Below, piece after piece: positions 26,657-34,966 of a stretch of 64,000 nucleotides of DNA. Positions within the stretch are counted from its first letter, which is position 1, and the number at the start of each line of letters is the position of its first letter. The DNA comes from Aquitalea denitrificans (GTDB lineage Bacteria; Pseudomonadota; Gammaproteobacteria; Burkholderiales; Chromobacteriaceae): contig NZ_CP047241.1 in NCBI RefSeq assembly GCF_009856625.1, positions 1,798,001 through 1,862,000 on the forward strand, given 5' to 3'. Under the pieces are notes generated by a model. That model was not told where the DNA came from. It saw nothing but the letters and a program-made list of their open reading frames with translations, and did not search any database. A program made the translations under genes and the position numbers.

Positions 26657-27995
26657 CCAGCGCCGCCAGATAACGGTATAGCGTGCGCTCGGTCATTTGC
26701 AGCCGTTCGGCCAGCGCCCTGCGGCTTAGCCCGCTGTGTACGACGGCCCATTGCAGATAAGCAGCTTCTACCTCTGCCAGCGCACGCAGTGTCGAGCAAA
26801 ATTGCTGCTCCGTGCTGGTGCTGGTGCTGGTGCCGCTTGGGGGAACTGGCGTTGGCGTGCCGGGCCATGGCTCGCTCAACAGGTGCTCCAGCGTGATGGT
26901 GTCACCGTCACTCAGCAGGCTGGCGCGCTCCAGCAGATTGCGCAGTTCGCGGATATTCCCCTGAAAAGGCTGTTGCAACAGCCACTGCCAGGCAGAGGCT
27001 TCCAGTTGCAGCGGGCGGCCCGGTGCCACGCGCTCCAGCAGGGCGGTGGCCAGCAGCGGGATGTCCTCGCGCCGCTCCCGCAATGGCGGCAAGCGGATGG
27101 GAAACACCGCTAGGCGATAGAACAGGTCGGCACGGAAGCTGCCCTCGGCCACCATGGCTTCCAGATTGCGATGGGTGGCGGCAATCAGGCGGAAATTGGC
27201 CGGTATGCTGCTGATGCCGCCTACGCGGCGGAAGCTGCCGGATTCCAGCAGGCGCAGCAGCTTGACCTGCTGCGACAGTGGCAAGTCACCGATCTCATCC
27301 AGAAACAGCGTGCCGCCATGCGCCGCCTCCACCAGGCCCTGCTTGCGTTGCTGTGCGCCGGTAAACGCCCCTTTCTCGTAACCGAACAGTTCGCTCTCCA
27401 GCAGGGTTTCAGTCAGGCTGGCGCAATCCACGGCAATGAAGGGACGCTTGCCGGGACCGCCATTCTGGTGGATGGCACGCGCCAGTCCTTCCTTGCCGGT
27501 GCCGGATTCTCCCACCAGCAGCACGGCCGCGTGTGAAGGGGCGGCCCGCTGCGCCAGCAACAGCATGCTGCGAAAGGCCGGGCTGCGGCCCACCATCTTG
27601 TCCGGGGCGGGCTGGCTGCTGGCCTGCGGCAGCGGTGTCATTTTTTCGATGAACAGGTGGCGGTGGCCGCTGATGTCGGCCAGCGGCATCAGCTCCACAT
27701 CCACATGTTCGTCGCCGTGGGCGGTGCGGTGGATATGCAGCACCCGCTCCGGCTGGCCGCTGGCCAGCGTCATCTGCAGGGGGCAGGATTCACCCTCTTC
27801 ATTGCAGGGCCTGCTGTAACCATGCGACACCGCATAGCAGCGCCGCCCGGTCACTTCCTTGCCGTACATCGCCTGGTATGAAGGATTGGCATGCAGGATG
27901 TCGAACTGTTCGGTAATGACGATGCGTGGTTCGTCCAGTTCATCCAGCATGCGGCTGATGGTTTCCAGGCTGGCTTCATTTGTCAGGGGTGACAT
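26634..27995 (-). CDS. Sigma-54 activator with Cys-rich PAS domain, next to cydPABX
   Basis: A 453-residue enhancer-binding protein. Residues 15-125 are PAS-like with a Cys/His pattern (RRCYAVSHGYSRPC, then CPLQ) that could hold a metal or sense redox. The AAA+ domain (about 135-370) has Walker A GESGTGKEG, the sigma-54 contact loop GAFTGA, and LFLDEIGDLP. A Ser/Thr/Pro linker leads to a Fis-type helix-turn-helix (LSRRALAERLQMTERTLYRYL). It is divergent from the cytochrome bd genes, and the shared region carries a near-consensus sigma-54 promoter, so it very likely activates cydPABX. The signal sensed is unknown; low oxygen, NO or thiol stress are candidates. Confidence 0.88.
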   Translation of the reverse strand: MSPLTNEASLETISRMLDELDEPRIVITEQFDILHANPSYQAMYGKEVTGRRCYAVSHGYSRPCNEEGESCPLQMTLASGQPERVLHIHRTAHGDEHVDVELMPLADISGHRHLFIEKMTPLPQASSQPAPDKMVGRSPAFRSMLLLAQRAAPSHAAVLLVGESGTGKEGLARAIHQNGGPGKRPFIAVDCASLTETLLESELFGYEKGAFTGAQQRKQGLVEAAHGGTLFLDEIGDLPLSQQVKLLRLLESGSFRRVGGISSIPANFRLIAATHRNLEAMVAEGSFRADLFYRLAVFPIRLPPLRERREDIPLLATALLERVAPGRPLQLEASAWQWLLQQPFQGNIRELRNLLERASLLSDGDTITLEHLLSEPWPGTPTPVPPSGTSTSTSTEQQFCSTLRALAEVEAAYLQWAVVHSGLSRRALAERLQMTERTLYRYLAALEKKTPAT

Positions 27996-28024
27996 GGTGT
28001 TTTTTTGTCATGACAGAAATGACA
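27981..28024. promoter_or_regulatory. Cluster of TGTCA/TGACA inverted repeats (probable activator sites)
   Basis: Site 1 is TGTCA-GGGG-TGACA (27981-27994) over the activator's own start codon. Site 2 is the perfect palindrome TGTCATGACA (28006-28015). A further TGACA half-site is at 28020-28024. The cluster lies about 50-95 bases upstream of the sigma-54 promoter at 28075, the usual place for enhancer-binding-protein sites. Site 1 could allow autoregulation. Confidence 0.6.
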
Positions 28025-28074
28025 TGTTAGCGCAGAAATGTCCGGAAATCAGGGCGAAACAAGGGTTTTGCCGC

Positions 28075-28090
28075 TGGCATGACACTTGCA
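28075..28090 (+). promoter_or_regulatory. Sigma-54 (-24/-12) promoter of cydPABX
   Basis: TGGCATGACACTTGCA matches the RpoN consensus TGGCACG-N4-TTGCA at all but one fixed position, with GG (28076-28077) and GC (28088-28089) at exact spacing. It is 79 bases before the cydP start codon and faces away from a sigma-54 activator gene. Confidence 0.85.
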
Positions 28091-28168
28091 ATCAGGATGC
28101 TAGGGATGTGCCGCTACCGGCAATGGCCGGCCATGCCTGGACCGCACCCCATTACAGAGAGCCAGCCC

Positions 28169-28360
28169 ATGAAGAAGACACCGCGCAAGCTGAGCCGCGA
28201 ACTGGCCTGGATCATCGGCATCAAGGTAGTGCTGTTGCTGATTATCTGGAAAGCCTTTGTTGCACCCAATCATGTACATGTCGATGCCGCCAGCGTGGCA
28301 GACAATATGCTGGATGCGGCACAGGCCAGCCAACACCTGGAGAAAAACAATGCTAGATAA
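28169..28360 (+). CDS. cydP: Small membrane protein CydP of the cytochrome bd operon
   Basis: A 63-residue single-pass protein: basic N-terminus (MKKTPRKLSRELAW), one helix (about 14-31), then a short polar tail. It overlaps cydA by 11 bases. Small proteins of this kind precede cydA in several betaproteobacteria and are named CydP as putative bd oxidase subunits; the name is given by position and shape. ATG 28169 is the first start that gives this layout. Confidence 0.7.
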   Translation: MKKTPRKLSRELAWIIGIKVVLLLIIWKAFVAPNHVHVDAASVADNMLDAAQASQHLEKNNAR

Positions 28361-29900
28361 TGTCGTCGACCTGTCGCGACTGCAGTTTGCCGTGACGGCG
28401 CTTTACCACTTTTTGTTTGTCCCGCTCACCATCGGCATGGTGTGGTTGCTGGTGATCATGGAGTCCGTGTGGGTGATGACCGGCAAGCAGGTGTATCAGG
28501 ACATGACCCGTTTCTGGGGCAAGCTGTTCGGCATCAACTTTGTGCTGGGGGTGACCACCGGCATCACCATGGAATTCCAGTTCGGCACCAACTGGGCGTA
28601 TTACTCCCACTATGTGGGGGATATTTTTGGCGCGCCGCTGGCCATCGAGGCGCTGATGGCGTTTTTCCTTGAGTCCACCATGATCGGCCTGTTCTTCTTT
28701 GGCTGGAACCGCCTGTCACGCAAACAGCACCTGCTGGCCACCATCCTGATGGCCATCGGCACCAATCTGTCGGCCTTGTGGATCCTGATTGCCAACGGCT
28801 GGATGCAGAACCCGGTGGGGGCTGAGTTCAACTACCAGACCATGCGCATGGAAATGACCGACTTTGCCGCTGTGCTGCTCAATCCGGATGCCCAGGCCAA
28901 GTTCGTGCACACCGTGAGTGCCGGCTATGTCACCGGAGCCATGTTTGTACTGTCCATTTCCAGCTGGTATCTGCTGCGCGGGCGTAATGTGGAGTTTGCC
29001 CGCAAGAGCTTCCGCATTGCCGCGGCCTTTGGTTTTGCCAGCGTGTGTTCGGTGATTGTGCTGGGTGATGAGTCCGGCTACACCGTGGGCGAGGCACAGC
29101 AGACCAAGCTGGCCGCCATCGAAGCCATGTGGCATACCGAGCCGGCCCCGGCATCGTTCAACCTGCTGGCCTGGCCGAACGAGGCGCGCATGGAAAACGA
29201 CTGGCAGGTGAGCATTCCCTGGGTGATGGGCCTGATTGGCACCCGCTCTGTCAGCAAGCAGATTCCCGGCATCCACGAAATCATGGCGCAAAACCGCTTG
29301 CGCATTCAGTCCGGCATGCTGGCGGTGCAGGCGCTGGAAACCCTGCGGCGCAATCGCAACGACAGTGCTGCCCTGAAGGTGCTGGAAGCCCGCAAGCAGG
29401 ATCTGGGCTTTGGCCTGCTGCTGAAGAAGTACACCGCCGATGTGGCAGCGGCGACCCCGCAGATGATTGATGCTGCCGCGCGGGACACCATTCCGCGCGT
29501 GGCACCGATGTTCTGGTCCTTCCGGCTGATGGTGGGCATGGGCATGGCCATGTTGTTGCTGTTTGGCTGGGCCTTCTGGGCTTCGCTCAAGGGCAATTTC
29601 CAGCATCGGCCCCGCTTGCTGAAACTGGCTTTGTGCTGCCTGCCGCTGCCGTGGTTGTCCTGCGAACTGGGCTGGATCGTGGCCGAATATGGCCGCCAGC
29701 CGTGGACCATCTATGGCGTGTTGCCCACCCGGTTGTCGGTGTCCACCTTGTCGGTGGAGTCGCTGTATGGCTCGCTGGCCGGTTTTATCGGCTTTTATAC
29801 GGTGTTGCTGGTGGTGGAAATGATGTTGATGGTGCGTTTTGCCCGTCAGGGGCCGGGCAGTCTGGGGACTGGCCGCTACGACAATGAAACCGCTCACTGA
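28350..29900 (+). CDS. cydA: Cytochrome bd quinol oxidase subunit I
   Basis: CydA binds hemes b558, b595 and d and oxidises quinol while reducing oxygen to water. The 516-residue protein starts MLDNVVDLSRLQFAVTALYH, where the His is the b595-type ligand position. It shows KFVHTVSAGYVTG, the quinol-loop residues GDESGYTVGE, and the invariant GRQPWTIYGVLPT near residue 430-445. Its length of over 500 residues suits a long Q-loop type. ATG 28350 has GGAG upstream, and the operon continues into cydB after 9 bases. High oxygen affinity suggests use in microaerobic or NO/sulfide stress. Confidence 0.97.
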   Translation: MLDNVVDLSRLQFAVTALYHFLFVPLTIGMVWLLVIMESVWVMTGKQVYQDMTRFWGKLFGINFVLGVTTGITMEFQFGTNWAYYSHYVGDIFGAPLAIEALMAFFLESTMIGLFFFGWNRLSRKQHLLATILMAIGTNLSALWILIANGWMQNPVGAEFNYQTMRMEMTDFAAVLLNPDAQAKFVHTVSAGYVTGAMFVLSISSWYLLRGRNVEFARKSFRIAAAFGFASVCSVIVLGDESGYTVGEAQQTKLAAIEAMWHTEPAPASFNLLAWPNEARMENDWQVSIPWVMGLIGTRSVSKQIPGIHEIMAQNRLRIQSGMLAVQALETLRRNRNDSAALKVLEARKQDLGFGLLLKKYTADVAAATPQMIDAAARDTIPRVAPMFWSFRLMVGMGMAMLLLFGWAFWASLKGNFQHRPRLLKLALCCLPLPWLSCELGWIVAEYGRQPWTIYGVLPTRLSVSTLSVESLYGSLAGFIGFYTVLLVVEMMLMVRFARQGPGSLGTGRYDNETAH

Positions 29901-29909
29901 GGAACAATC

Positions 29910-31049
29910 ATGCTGGATTATGCAAGTTTGAAGGTGATCTGGTGGCTGCTGGTCGGCGTGTTGCTGGTCGGTTTTGCCATCATGGATGGTCACGATATGG
30001 GCGTGGGTACGCTGCTGCCCTTCGTCGGCAGGGACGATACCGAGCGTCGGGTGGTGATCAATACCGTCGGCCCGCACTGGGATGGCAATCAGGTATGGTT
30101 CATCACCGGCGGCGGGGCGATTTTCGCCGCTTGGCCGCTGGTGTATGCCACCGCGTTCTCCGGGTTTTACTGGGCCATGCTGCTGGTGCTATGGGCGCTG
30201 TTTTTCCGCCCGGTGGGCTTTGATTACCGCAGCAAGATAGACAACCCCACCTGGCGCTCGGTATGGGACTGGGGCCTGTTTGTCGGGGGAACGGTGCCGC
30301 CGCTGATCTTTGGCGTGGCTTTTGGCAATCTGCTGCAGGGGGTGCCATTTAATTTTGACAGCAATCTGGTATCCACTTATGAGGGCAGTTTCTGGGGCCT
30401 GCTCAACCCCTTTGCCTTGCTGTGCGGCGTGGTATCCAGCGCCATGATCACCTTTCATGGCGGGGTGTATCTGGCGCACCGTACCGAGGGTGCTATCCAG
30501 CAGCGTGCGCAGCGCTGGGTAAGGGCCAGCGGCCTGATCTGGCTGGCCGGCTTTACCATGGCCGGCATCTGGCTGGCACTGGGCATTGATGGCTATGTAA
30601 TTACCTCGGTGGTACAGCCGGAAGCACTGCCGGACCCGCTGGCCAAGACCGTCAGCCGCGCCGCCGGAGCCTGGCTGGGAAATTACCAGCATTGGCCCTT
30701 GACCATGCTGCTGCCTGCCATCGCTTACCTGGGCTGCATTACCGCCATGCTGCTGCTGCGCGGCGGGCGCAGTTTTGCCGCCTTCTGGGCATCGGCATTG
30801 GGCCTGAGCGGGGTGATTGCCACTGCGGGTGTCAGCATGTTTCCCTTCATCATGCCTTCATCCAGCCATCCGGCCTCCAGTCTTACGGTGTGGGACAGCG
30901 TATCCAGTCAGCTGACACTAGGCCTGATGCTGGGGGTCACACTGATATTCATGCCGCTGATCATCCTGTACACGCGCTGGGCCTACCGGGTGATGGCCGG
31001 CAAGGTAACGGCTGCCTATGTGCGTGAAAACAATCACAGTGCGTATTGA
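29910..31049 (+). CDS. cydB: Cytochrome bd quinol oxidase subunit II
   Basis: The 379-residue structural partner of CydA. It has about eight membrane helices and the conserved N-terminus (LKVIWWLLVGVLLVGFAIMDGHDMGVG) with GNQVWFITGGGAIFAAWPLVYA following, and FIMPSSSHPASSLTVWDS near the C-terminus. It is followed 12 bases later by cydX. Confidence 0.97.
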   Translation: MLDYASLKVIWWLLVGVLLVGFAIMDGHDMGVGTLLPFVGRDDTERRVVINTVGPHWDGNQVWFITGGGAIFAAWPLVYATAFSGFYWAMLLVLWALFFRPVGFDYRSKIDNPTWRSVWDWGLFVGGTVPPLIFGVAFGNLLQGVPFNFDSNLVSTYEGSFWGLLNPFALLCGVVSSAMITFHGGVYLAHRTEGAIQQRAQRWVRASGLIWLAGFTMAGIWLALGIDGYVITSVVQPEALPDPLAKTVSRAAGAWLGNYQHWPLTMLLPAIAYLGCITAMLLLRGGRSFAAFWASALGLSGVIATAGVSMFPFIMPSSSHPASSLTVWDSVSSQLTLGLMLGVTLIFMPLIILYTRWAYRVMAGKVTAAYVRENNHSAY

Positions 31050-31061
31050 AAGGAGAACGAT

Positions 31062-31163
31062 ATGTGGTATTTCGCATGGGTGTTGGGTATCGGTTTTGCC
31101 GTATCACTGGGTATTCTGAATGCCTTGTGGGGTGAGTACGAGGAGGAGCGCAAGCTGCTTTAG
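31062..31163 (+). CDS. cydX: Cytochrome bd accessory subunit CydX
   Basis: A 33-residue protein beginning MWYFAWVLGIGFAVSLGILN and ending in a charged tail after NALWGEYEEE. This matches the CydX/YbgT family, including the N-terminal W-Y-F-A-W segment and the E-E tail. A strong site AGGAGA is 5 bases before the ATG. CydX stabilises hemes b595/d in CydAB. It is the last gene of the cydPABX operon and abuts the convergent LysR gene. Confidence 0.92.
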   Translation: MWYFAWVLGIGFAVSLGILNALWGEYEEERKLL

Positions 31164-31182
31164 TACTGCTGGATTGGTCTGT

Positions 31183-32091
31183 TCAGCAGAAAAAGAAGCT
31201 GCTCTGGGCAAAGCTTTGCAGCAACTGGTCATATACCACGCGGATGCGCGCCGGCACCGGTCCGCGCTGTGGGCGATACAGATTGAGGTTCCACGGCGCA
31301 GGTTGCAGGGCTGGCAGCAGGGCTTGCAGCCTGCCGGCTTTGATCAGCGGAATGGCCAGAAACCCAGCCAGCTGGCCGATGCCGATGCCACTTTCCACGG
31401 CGGCGCATTCGGCGCGTACGTCAGTGGCCATGAAGACCGGTGATGGAGGATGCCATTGCTGGCCACCGGCAAAAAACCATGGCCAGGGTTTGCCGGTGTT
31501 CGGGTCCAGGCTAACCGTGACCGGCAGCCTCTCCAGTGTTTCCAGTGAATCCGGCACGCCGCAGCGCGCCAGCAGTGCCGGGCTGGCAACAATGAAAAAC
31601 GGCACTGGGGCCACGACGCGGGCAATGAAGCGGCTATCGTGCATGAAGCCAACCCGCAGGCCGATGTCAATCTGCTCGTCCACCACGTTGCTCATTTCAT
31701 CTGTCAGACGCAAGTCAAGGCGCAGGCCGGGATGCTGCTGCAGCAAGCTGGCCAGTGCCGGTACCAGATGACTTTCTCCCAGCGCTGCCGGTGCGGTGAT
31801 GCGAACCAGACCGCTGACATCATTTTCCGCCTGCGCCTGGCGCTGGCTGAACAGCGCGTCGATATCCTGCACCTTGCGTCTGGCATCCATGGCCAGTGCC
31901 GCGCCAAAGTCGGTGATGTGGCAGTGACGGGTATTGCGGTGAAACAGCAATTCTCCCTGCAGTTGTTCCAGTTCCTTGATGGCGCGGGTTACGGCCTGTG
32001 GCGAAATGCCAAGCCGCTGTGCCGCCTCCTTGAAATTGCCGCAGTCGGCGGCGGTGCAAAAAATGCGTAGCATTTCCAGACGATTGAGCAT
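31183..32091 (-). CDS. LysR-family regulator
   Basis: ATG 32091, with GGAGGAAG upstream, gives 302 residues. The N-terminal winged helix (MLRIFCTAADCGNFKEAAQRLGISPQAVTRAIKELE written over residues 5-40) is followed by the substrate-binding fold (LVRITAPAALGESHLVPAL, DIGLRVGF). It diverges from the SDR gene at 32232 and most likely controls it through the palindrome at 32122. The last codons overlap nothing; the gene is convergent with cydX. Confidence 0.88.
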   Translation of the reverse strand: MLNRLEMLRIFCTAADCGNFKEAAQRLGISPQAVTRAIKELEQLQGELLFHRNTRHCHITDFGAALAMDARRKVQDIDALFSQRQAQAENDVSGLVRITAPAALGESHLVPALASLLQQHPGLRLDLRLTDEMSNVVDEQIDIGLRVGFMHDSRFIARVVAPVPFFIVASPALLARCGVPDSLETLERLPVTVSLDPNTGKPWPWFFAGGQQWHPPSPVFMATDVRAECAAVESGIGIGQLAGFLAIPLIKAGRLQALLPALQPAPWNLNLYRPQRGPVPARIRVVYDQLLQSFAQSSFFFC

Positions 32092-32121
32092 GGGCTTCCT
32101 CCGCGAGTCTTTATCCACATT

Positions 32122-32138
32122 ATTCCATTTAATGGAAT
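32122..32138. promoter_or_regulatory. Palindromic operator candidate between lysR and SDR genes
   Basis: ATTCCAT-TTA-ATGGAAT is a perfect inverted repeat of 7 bases in the 140-base divergent region, 31 bases from the LysR start. LysR proteins usually bind such dyads with a T-N11-A core. Confidence 0.5.
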
Positions 32139-32231
32139 TGTGAAGTGGTAACAATTTCATTTATTGCCGTAGTGACAGGCGGAATACTTGAGCCATTCAC
32201 GGGATGGACCCGTCAATCAGCGGAGAGTGCA

Positions 32232-32978
32232 ATGCAGCAGGAAATCAAGGATAAGGTGGTGGTGATTACCGGTGCCAGCAGTGGTCTGGGCGAGGCAACT
32301 GCGCGCCATCTGGCGGCACTAGGGGCGCGGGTGGTGCTGGGAGCCCGGCGGGTAGAGCGATTGGAGGTCATTGCGTCTGACATCCGTCGCAGCGGTGGTC
32401 AGGTGGTGTACGCCGGTACTGATGTTACCCGGCTGGCAGATGTGCAGGCCCTGGTGGCTGCCGGGCGTGAGGCCTTTGGCCGCATCGACGTCATCGTCAA
32501 CAATGCCGGCCTGATGGCGATTGCGCCGCTGCAGCAGCTGCGCAGCGACGAATGGGACCGCATGATAGACATCAACATCAAGGGCGTGCTGTATGGCATT
32601 GCCGCCGTGCTGCCGCTGTTCGAGCAGCAGGGTGGTGGGCATGTGATCAACATCTCCTCGGTGGCCGGGCTGAAAGTGTATGCGCCAGGCGGCACGGTGT
32701 ATTCCGGTACCAAGTTTGCCGTGCGTGCCATTTCCGAGGGCTTGCGCCAGGAAATGGCCGGCAAAGTGCGTGTGACTTCCATCGAACCCGGTGCGGTACA
32801 GAGCGAGCTGCCGCTGGGTTCCGGCGATGCTGCCAGCCGTGCGGAAGTGGAAGCCTTCTACCAGCAGCAGGCCATTCCGGCCGATGCCGTGGCGCAGGCC
32901 ATTGCCTATGCCATCGGGCAGCCCGCAGCGGTTGCCATCAACGAAGTGGTGCTGCGCCCCACGGTGCAGGATTTCTGA
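32232..32978 (+). CDS. Short-chain dehydrogenase/reductase
   Basis: ATG 32232 with GGAGAG upstream gives 248 residues of a classical SDR. It has the NADP-type glycine motif VVITGASSGLGEATARHL at the start, NNAGLM near residue 87, the catalytic Ser in NISSVAGL, and Y-x3-K in VYSGTKFAV (about 152-160). It is divergent from a LysR regulator, a common pair for inducible oxidoreductases. The open frame upstream of 32232 lacks coding character. Substrate unknown. Confidence 0.9.
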   Translation: MQQEIKDKVVVITGASSGLGEATARHLAALGARVVLGARRVERLEVIASDIRRSGGQVVYAGTDVTRLADVQALVAAGREAFGRIDVIVNNAGLMAIAPLQQLRSDEWDRMIDINIKGVLYGIAAVLPLFEQQGGGHVINISSVAGLKVYAPGGTVYSGTKFAVRAISEGLRQEMAGKVRVTSIEPGAVQSELPLGSGDAASRAEVEAFYQQQAIPADAVAQAIAYAIGQPAAVAINEVVLRPTVQDF

Positions 32979-33000
32979 CTACTTGCCGCAGGGGCGTGGT

Positions 33001-33513
33001 TTAGCGGGGAATTCTGACACCGTCTTCATCAAAGTCGCCGCGTGCGGCACCGCTGTGGCAGGCCTGGCAGTTGGATGCGCTGCCGATGGATTTGCGCTTC
33101 CATACTGCCGGGCTGATTTCATCGTGCTTGCGGATGAACCAGCCGCTGCGGCTGATACGTGGCGGTTCGCCCGCTGTTGGCGGCTCTGCCGCGCCACGCC
33201 TGCTGGCTGCTGCCGTGGCAAGATAGCTGCGGATTACTTTTTCGTCCTCCGCAGTCAGGGTGGCGTTGACGCCGTAATGATTCTTCAGCGTGTCCATCTG
33301 CTTCTTCCAGGCCGTGGCGGGCAGCAGCCCGGGCGGATAGGCCATGTGGCAGCTGCCGCACTCGGTTTTCCAGACCGCCGGTGCCTGAGCCAGGGAGCGG
33401 CTTGTCTGTTTGGGGTGTTTTTCGCGGTTTTGGTGTTCTCCGTCTTCGGCCCACAGCGTGGCGCTTGCACCGGCAAGCAGGAGCAGGGCAGTCAGCAGCA
33501 TAGGTTTTTTCAT
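33001..33513 (-). CDS. Diheme cytochrome c (DHC type)
   Basis: The ATG at 33513 (AAGGA 8 bases upstream) gives 170 residues with a signal peptide MKKPMLLTALLLLAGASATL ending in WA. Two heme c sites, CGSCH and CQACH, are about 95 residues apart. PPGLLPATAWKKQMDTL and the C-terminal SNCQACHSGAARGDFDEDG fit the DHC family known as electron donor to SHP. It is co-transcribed with the SHP-like gene, which starts just upstream. Confidence 0.85.
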   Translation of the reverse strand: MKKPMLLTALLLLAGASATLWAEDGEHQNREKHPKQTSRSLAQAPAVWKTECGSCHMAYPPGLLPATAWKKQMDTLKNHYGVNATLTAEDEKVIRSYLATAAASRRGAAEPPTAGEPPRISRSGWFIRKHDEISPAVWKRKSIGSASNCQACHSGAARGDFDEDGVRIPR

Positions 33514-33518
33514 GGTGT

Positions 33519-33923
33519 TCATCCTTGTTTCAGGCTGCTCAGAAAAGTAAGGAAGTCGCCTTTTTCCTGTGCCGTGCATTCCCGTTTGAAAACATCATCA
33601 CAATTGCGGCGAAACCATTTCTCCACCTTTTTTGCATCCGTGAAACGAGATGGCGTAATGACGGGTGCCATGGCATCAATCGGACGGAAGGCAGGCGTCT
33701 TGCCGGGCTGGCGCGGGTCGGCGGTATGGCAGGTGGCACAGCTCATTTTCTTGCCGCCTTGCACGGTTTCCCGGTAGTACAAGCTTTTGCCGCGCTCGGC
33801 AGAAAACCCGGCAAATCCGCTATTGGCCTGCTTTGCCTGGCCAGCATAGTCGCTGATGATGGCCGGGCTTGCCATGACTGCCCCGCTGGCCATCAGCAGG
33901 GTCAGGATCATCCATGGGCGCAT
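33519..33923 (-). CDS. SHP-like monoheme cytochrome c (DUF1924)
   Basis: ATG 33923, with AGGAGAG 7 bases upstream, gives 134 residues with a signal peptide (ending VMA) and one heme site CATCH near residue 60. RGKSLYYRETVQGGKKMSCATC and FRPIDAMAPVITPSRF are features of the DUF1924 family, which includes the sphaeroides heme protein (SHP), an unusual cytochrome that can bind oxygen or NO at its heme. SHP, DHC and a cytochrome b form a conserved cluster in other bacteria; here the b-type gene is divergent. Confidence 0.82.
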   Translation of the reverse strand: MRPWMILTLLMASGAVMASPAIISDYAGQAKQANSGFAGFSAERGKSLYYRETVQGGKKMSCATCHTADPRQPGKTPAFRPIDAMAPVITPSRFTDAKKVEKWFRRNCDDVFKRECTAQEKGDFLTFLSSLKQG

Positions 33924-34087
33924 TGTTCGCTCTCCTGTATTGAACACAGGCTGATGTTAGTTTTACCGGCTTAAGCAGCGCTTAACGCGTGTGGTGGAAA
34001 CAATGGCACCACGGTAAGCGGTTTAATTGCGCATTAAGCATCCCGCCGCATGATGCGGGCCTGTTCCAGGCTGATGGGAGAGGCGAT

Positions 34088-34957
34088 ATGGGTTTCAGGA
34101 TGTTTCACTGGGTGATGGCTGCGGTTTTCCTGTTGGCCTATCTGAGCGGAGAGAATGCCGGCCTGCTACATGCCTGGCTGGGATATGGCTGTCTGTTGCT
34201 GTTGGGCTGGCGCGTGTGGGCGGCATGGTCGCGCAGAAAGGGTTTTCCTGCTGGCGTGAATCTGGCGCGCCTGCGTAGTAGCGGGCAGTGGAGCAGGGGC
34301 CTTACCCTTGGCCTGCTGAGTGTCATGGCGCTGCTGGTGTCAAGCGGCGTGCTGATGGTGGATAACGCGGCGGTGATCAGTCATGGCCTGCAGTGGCTGA
34401 TGCCGCAGCCTGGTGCCGAAGCGCTGGGGAGACTGTTTGCTGGTTTGCCCTTGGTGGATGCCGCCGATGTCCACGCCATGCTGGCAAAACTGAGCTTGTG
34501 GCTGATTGGCCTGCATATAGGCTTGTTGCTGTTGTTTCGCCGCCCGGCAGTGGGTTTCATGCTGGGCTTGTCCAGGCGGAAGCGTGTTGAAACCAGTCCG
34601 CCCAGGATGGCAGCGTCCCCCGCACCGCAGCCGGAGTCTCCGCTTGACGGTGCCCGGTTGCAGGTACGGTTGTACGGCACCAGCCACCAGCTCTTGCTGC
34701 CCGCTGGTCATCGTCTGCTGGATGCGATGGAGCAGCATGGGTTGCAGCCGCCCTGTCGTTGCCGGGCCGGCATGTGTGGTGCATGTCGATGCAAGGTGGC
34801 GCAGGGCAAGGTCGTCATGCACAATAATCTTGTGCTATCTCAAGAAGAAATCGACGATGGCTGGATATTGGCCTGTCAGGCAGAAGCAGACGCGCCTCTG
34901 CTGGACATCAGCTTTGACCATGCCGCCAGCCCGGTGGCATCTCCTCATGATCACTAG
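34088..34957 (+). CDS. Cytochrome b561-type protein fused to a 2Fe-2S ferredoxin
   Basis: ATG 34088 (ribosome site GGGAGAGG) gives 289 residues. The first 190 form a four-helix b561-like membrane domain with candidate heme His residues (MFHWVM, LLHAWLG, VHAMLAK, GLHIGLL). After a Pro/Ser linker, residues 205-285 are a plant-type ferredoxin with C-x4-C-x2-C in CRAGMCGACRC and the fourth Cys in ILACQAE. Such a fusion could move electrons between a soluble donor, the membrane and periplasmic cytochromes. It lies divergent from SHP/DHC and 9 bases before the metal ATPase. Confidence 0.82.
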   Translation: MGFRMFHWVMAAVFLLAYLSGENAGLLHAWLGYGCLLLLGWRVWAAWSRRKGFPAGVNLARLRSSGQWSRGLTLGLLSVMALLVSSGVLMVDNAAVISHGLQWLMPQPGAEALGRLFAGLPLVDAADVHAMLAKLSLWLIGLHIGLLLLFRRPAVGFMLGLSRRKRVETSPPRMAASPAPQPESPLDGARLQVRLYGTSHQLLLPAGHRLLDAMEQHGLQPPCRCRAGMCGACRCKVAQGKVVMHNNLVLSQEEIDDGWILACQAEADAPLLDISFDHAASPVASPHDH

Positions 34958-34966
34958 GTTTCCCAG

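Noticed and set aside
28716..30077. Long minus-strand frame opposite cydA/cydB
   Set aside because: Antisense shadow of the cytochrome bd genes, with His/Gln-rich low-information sequence.
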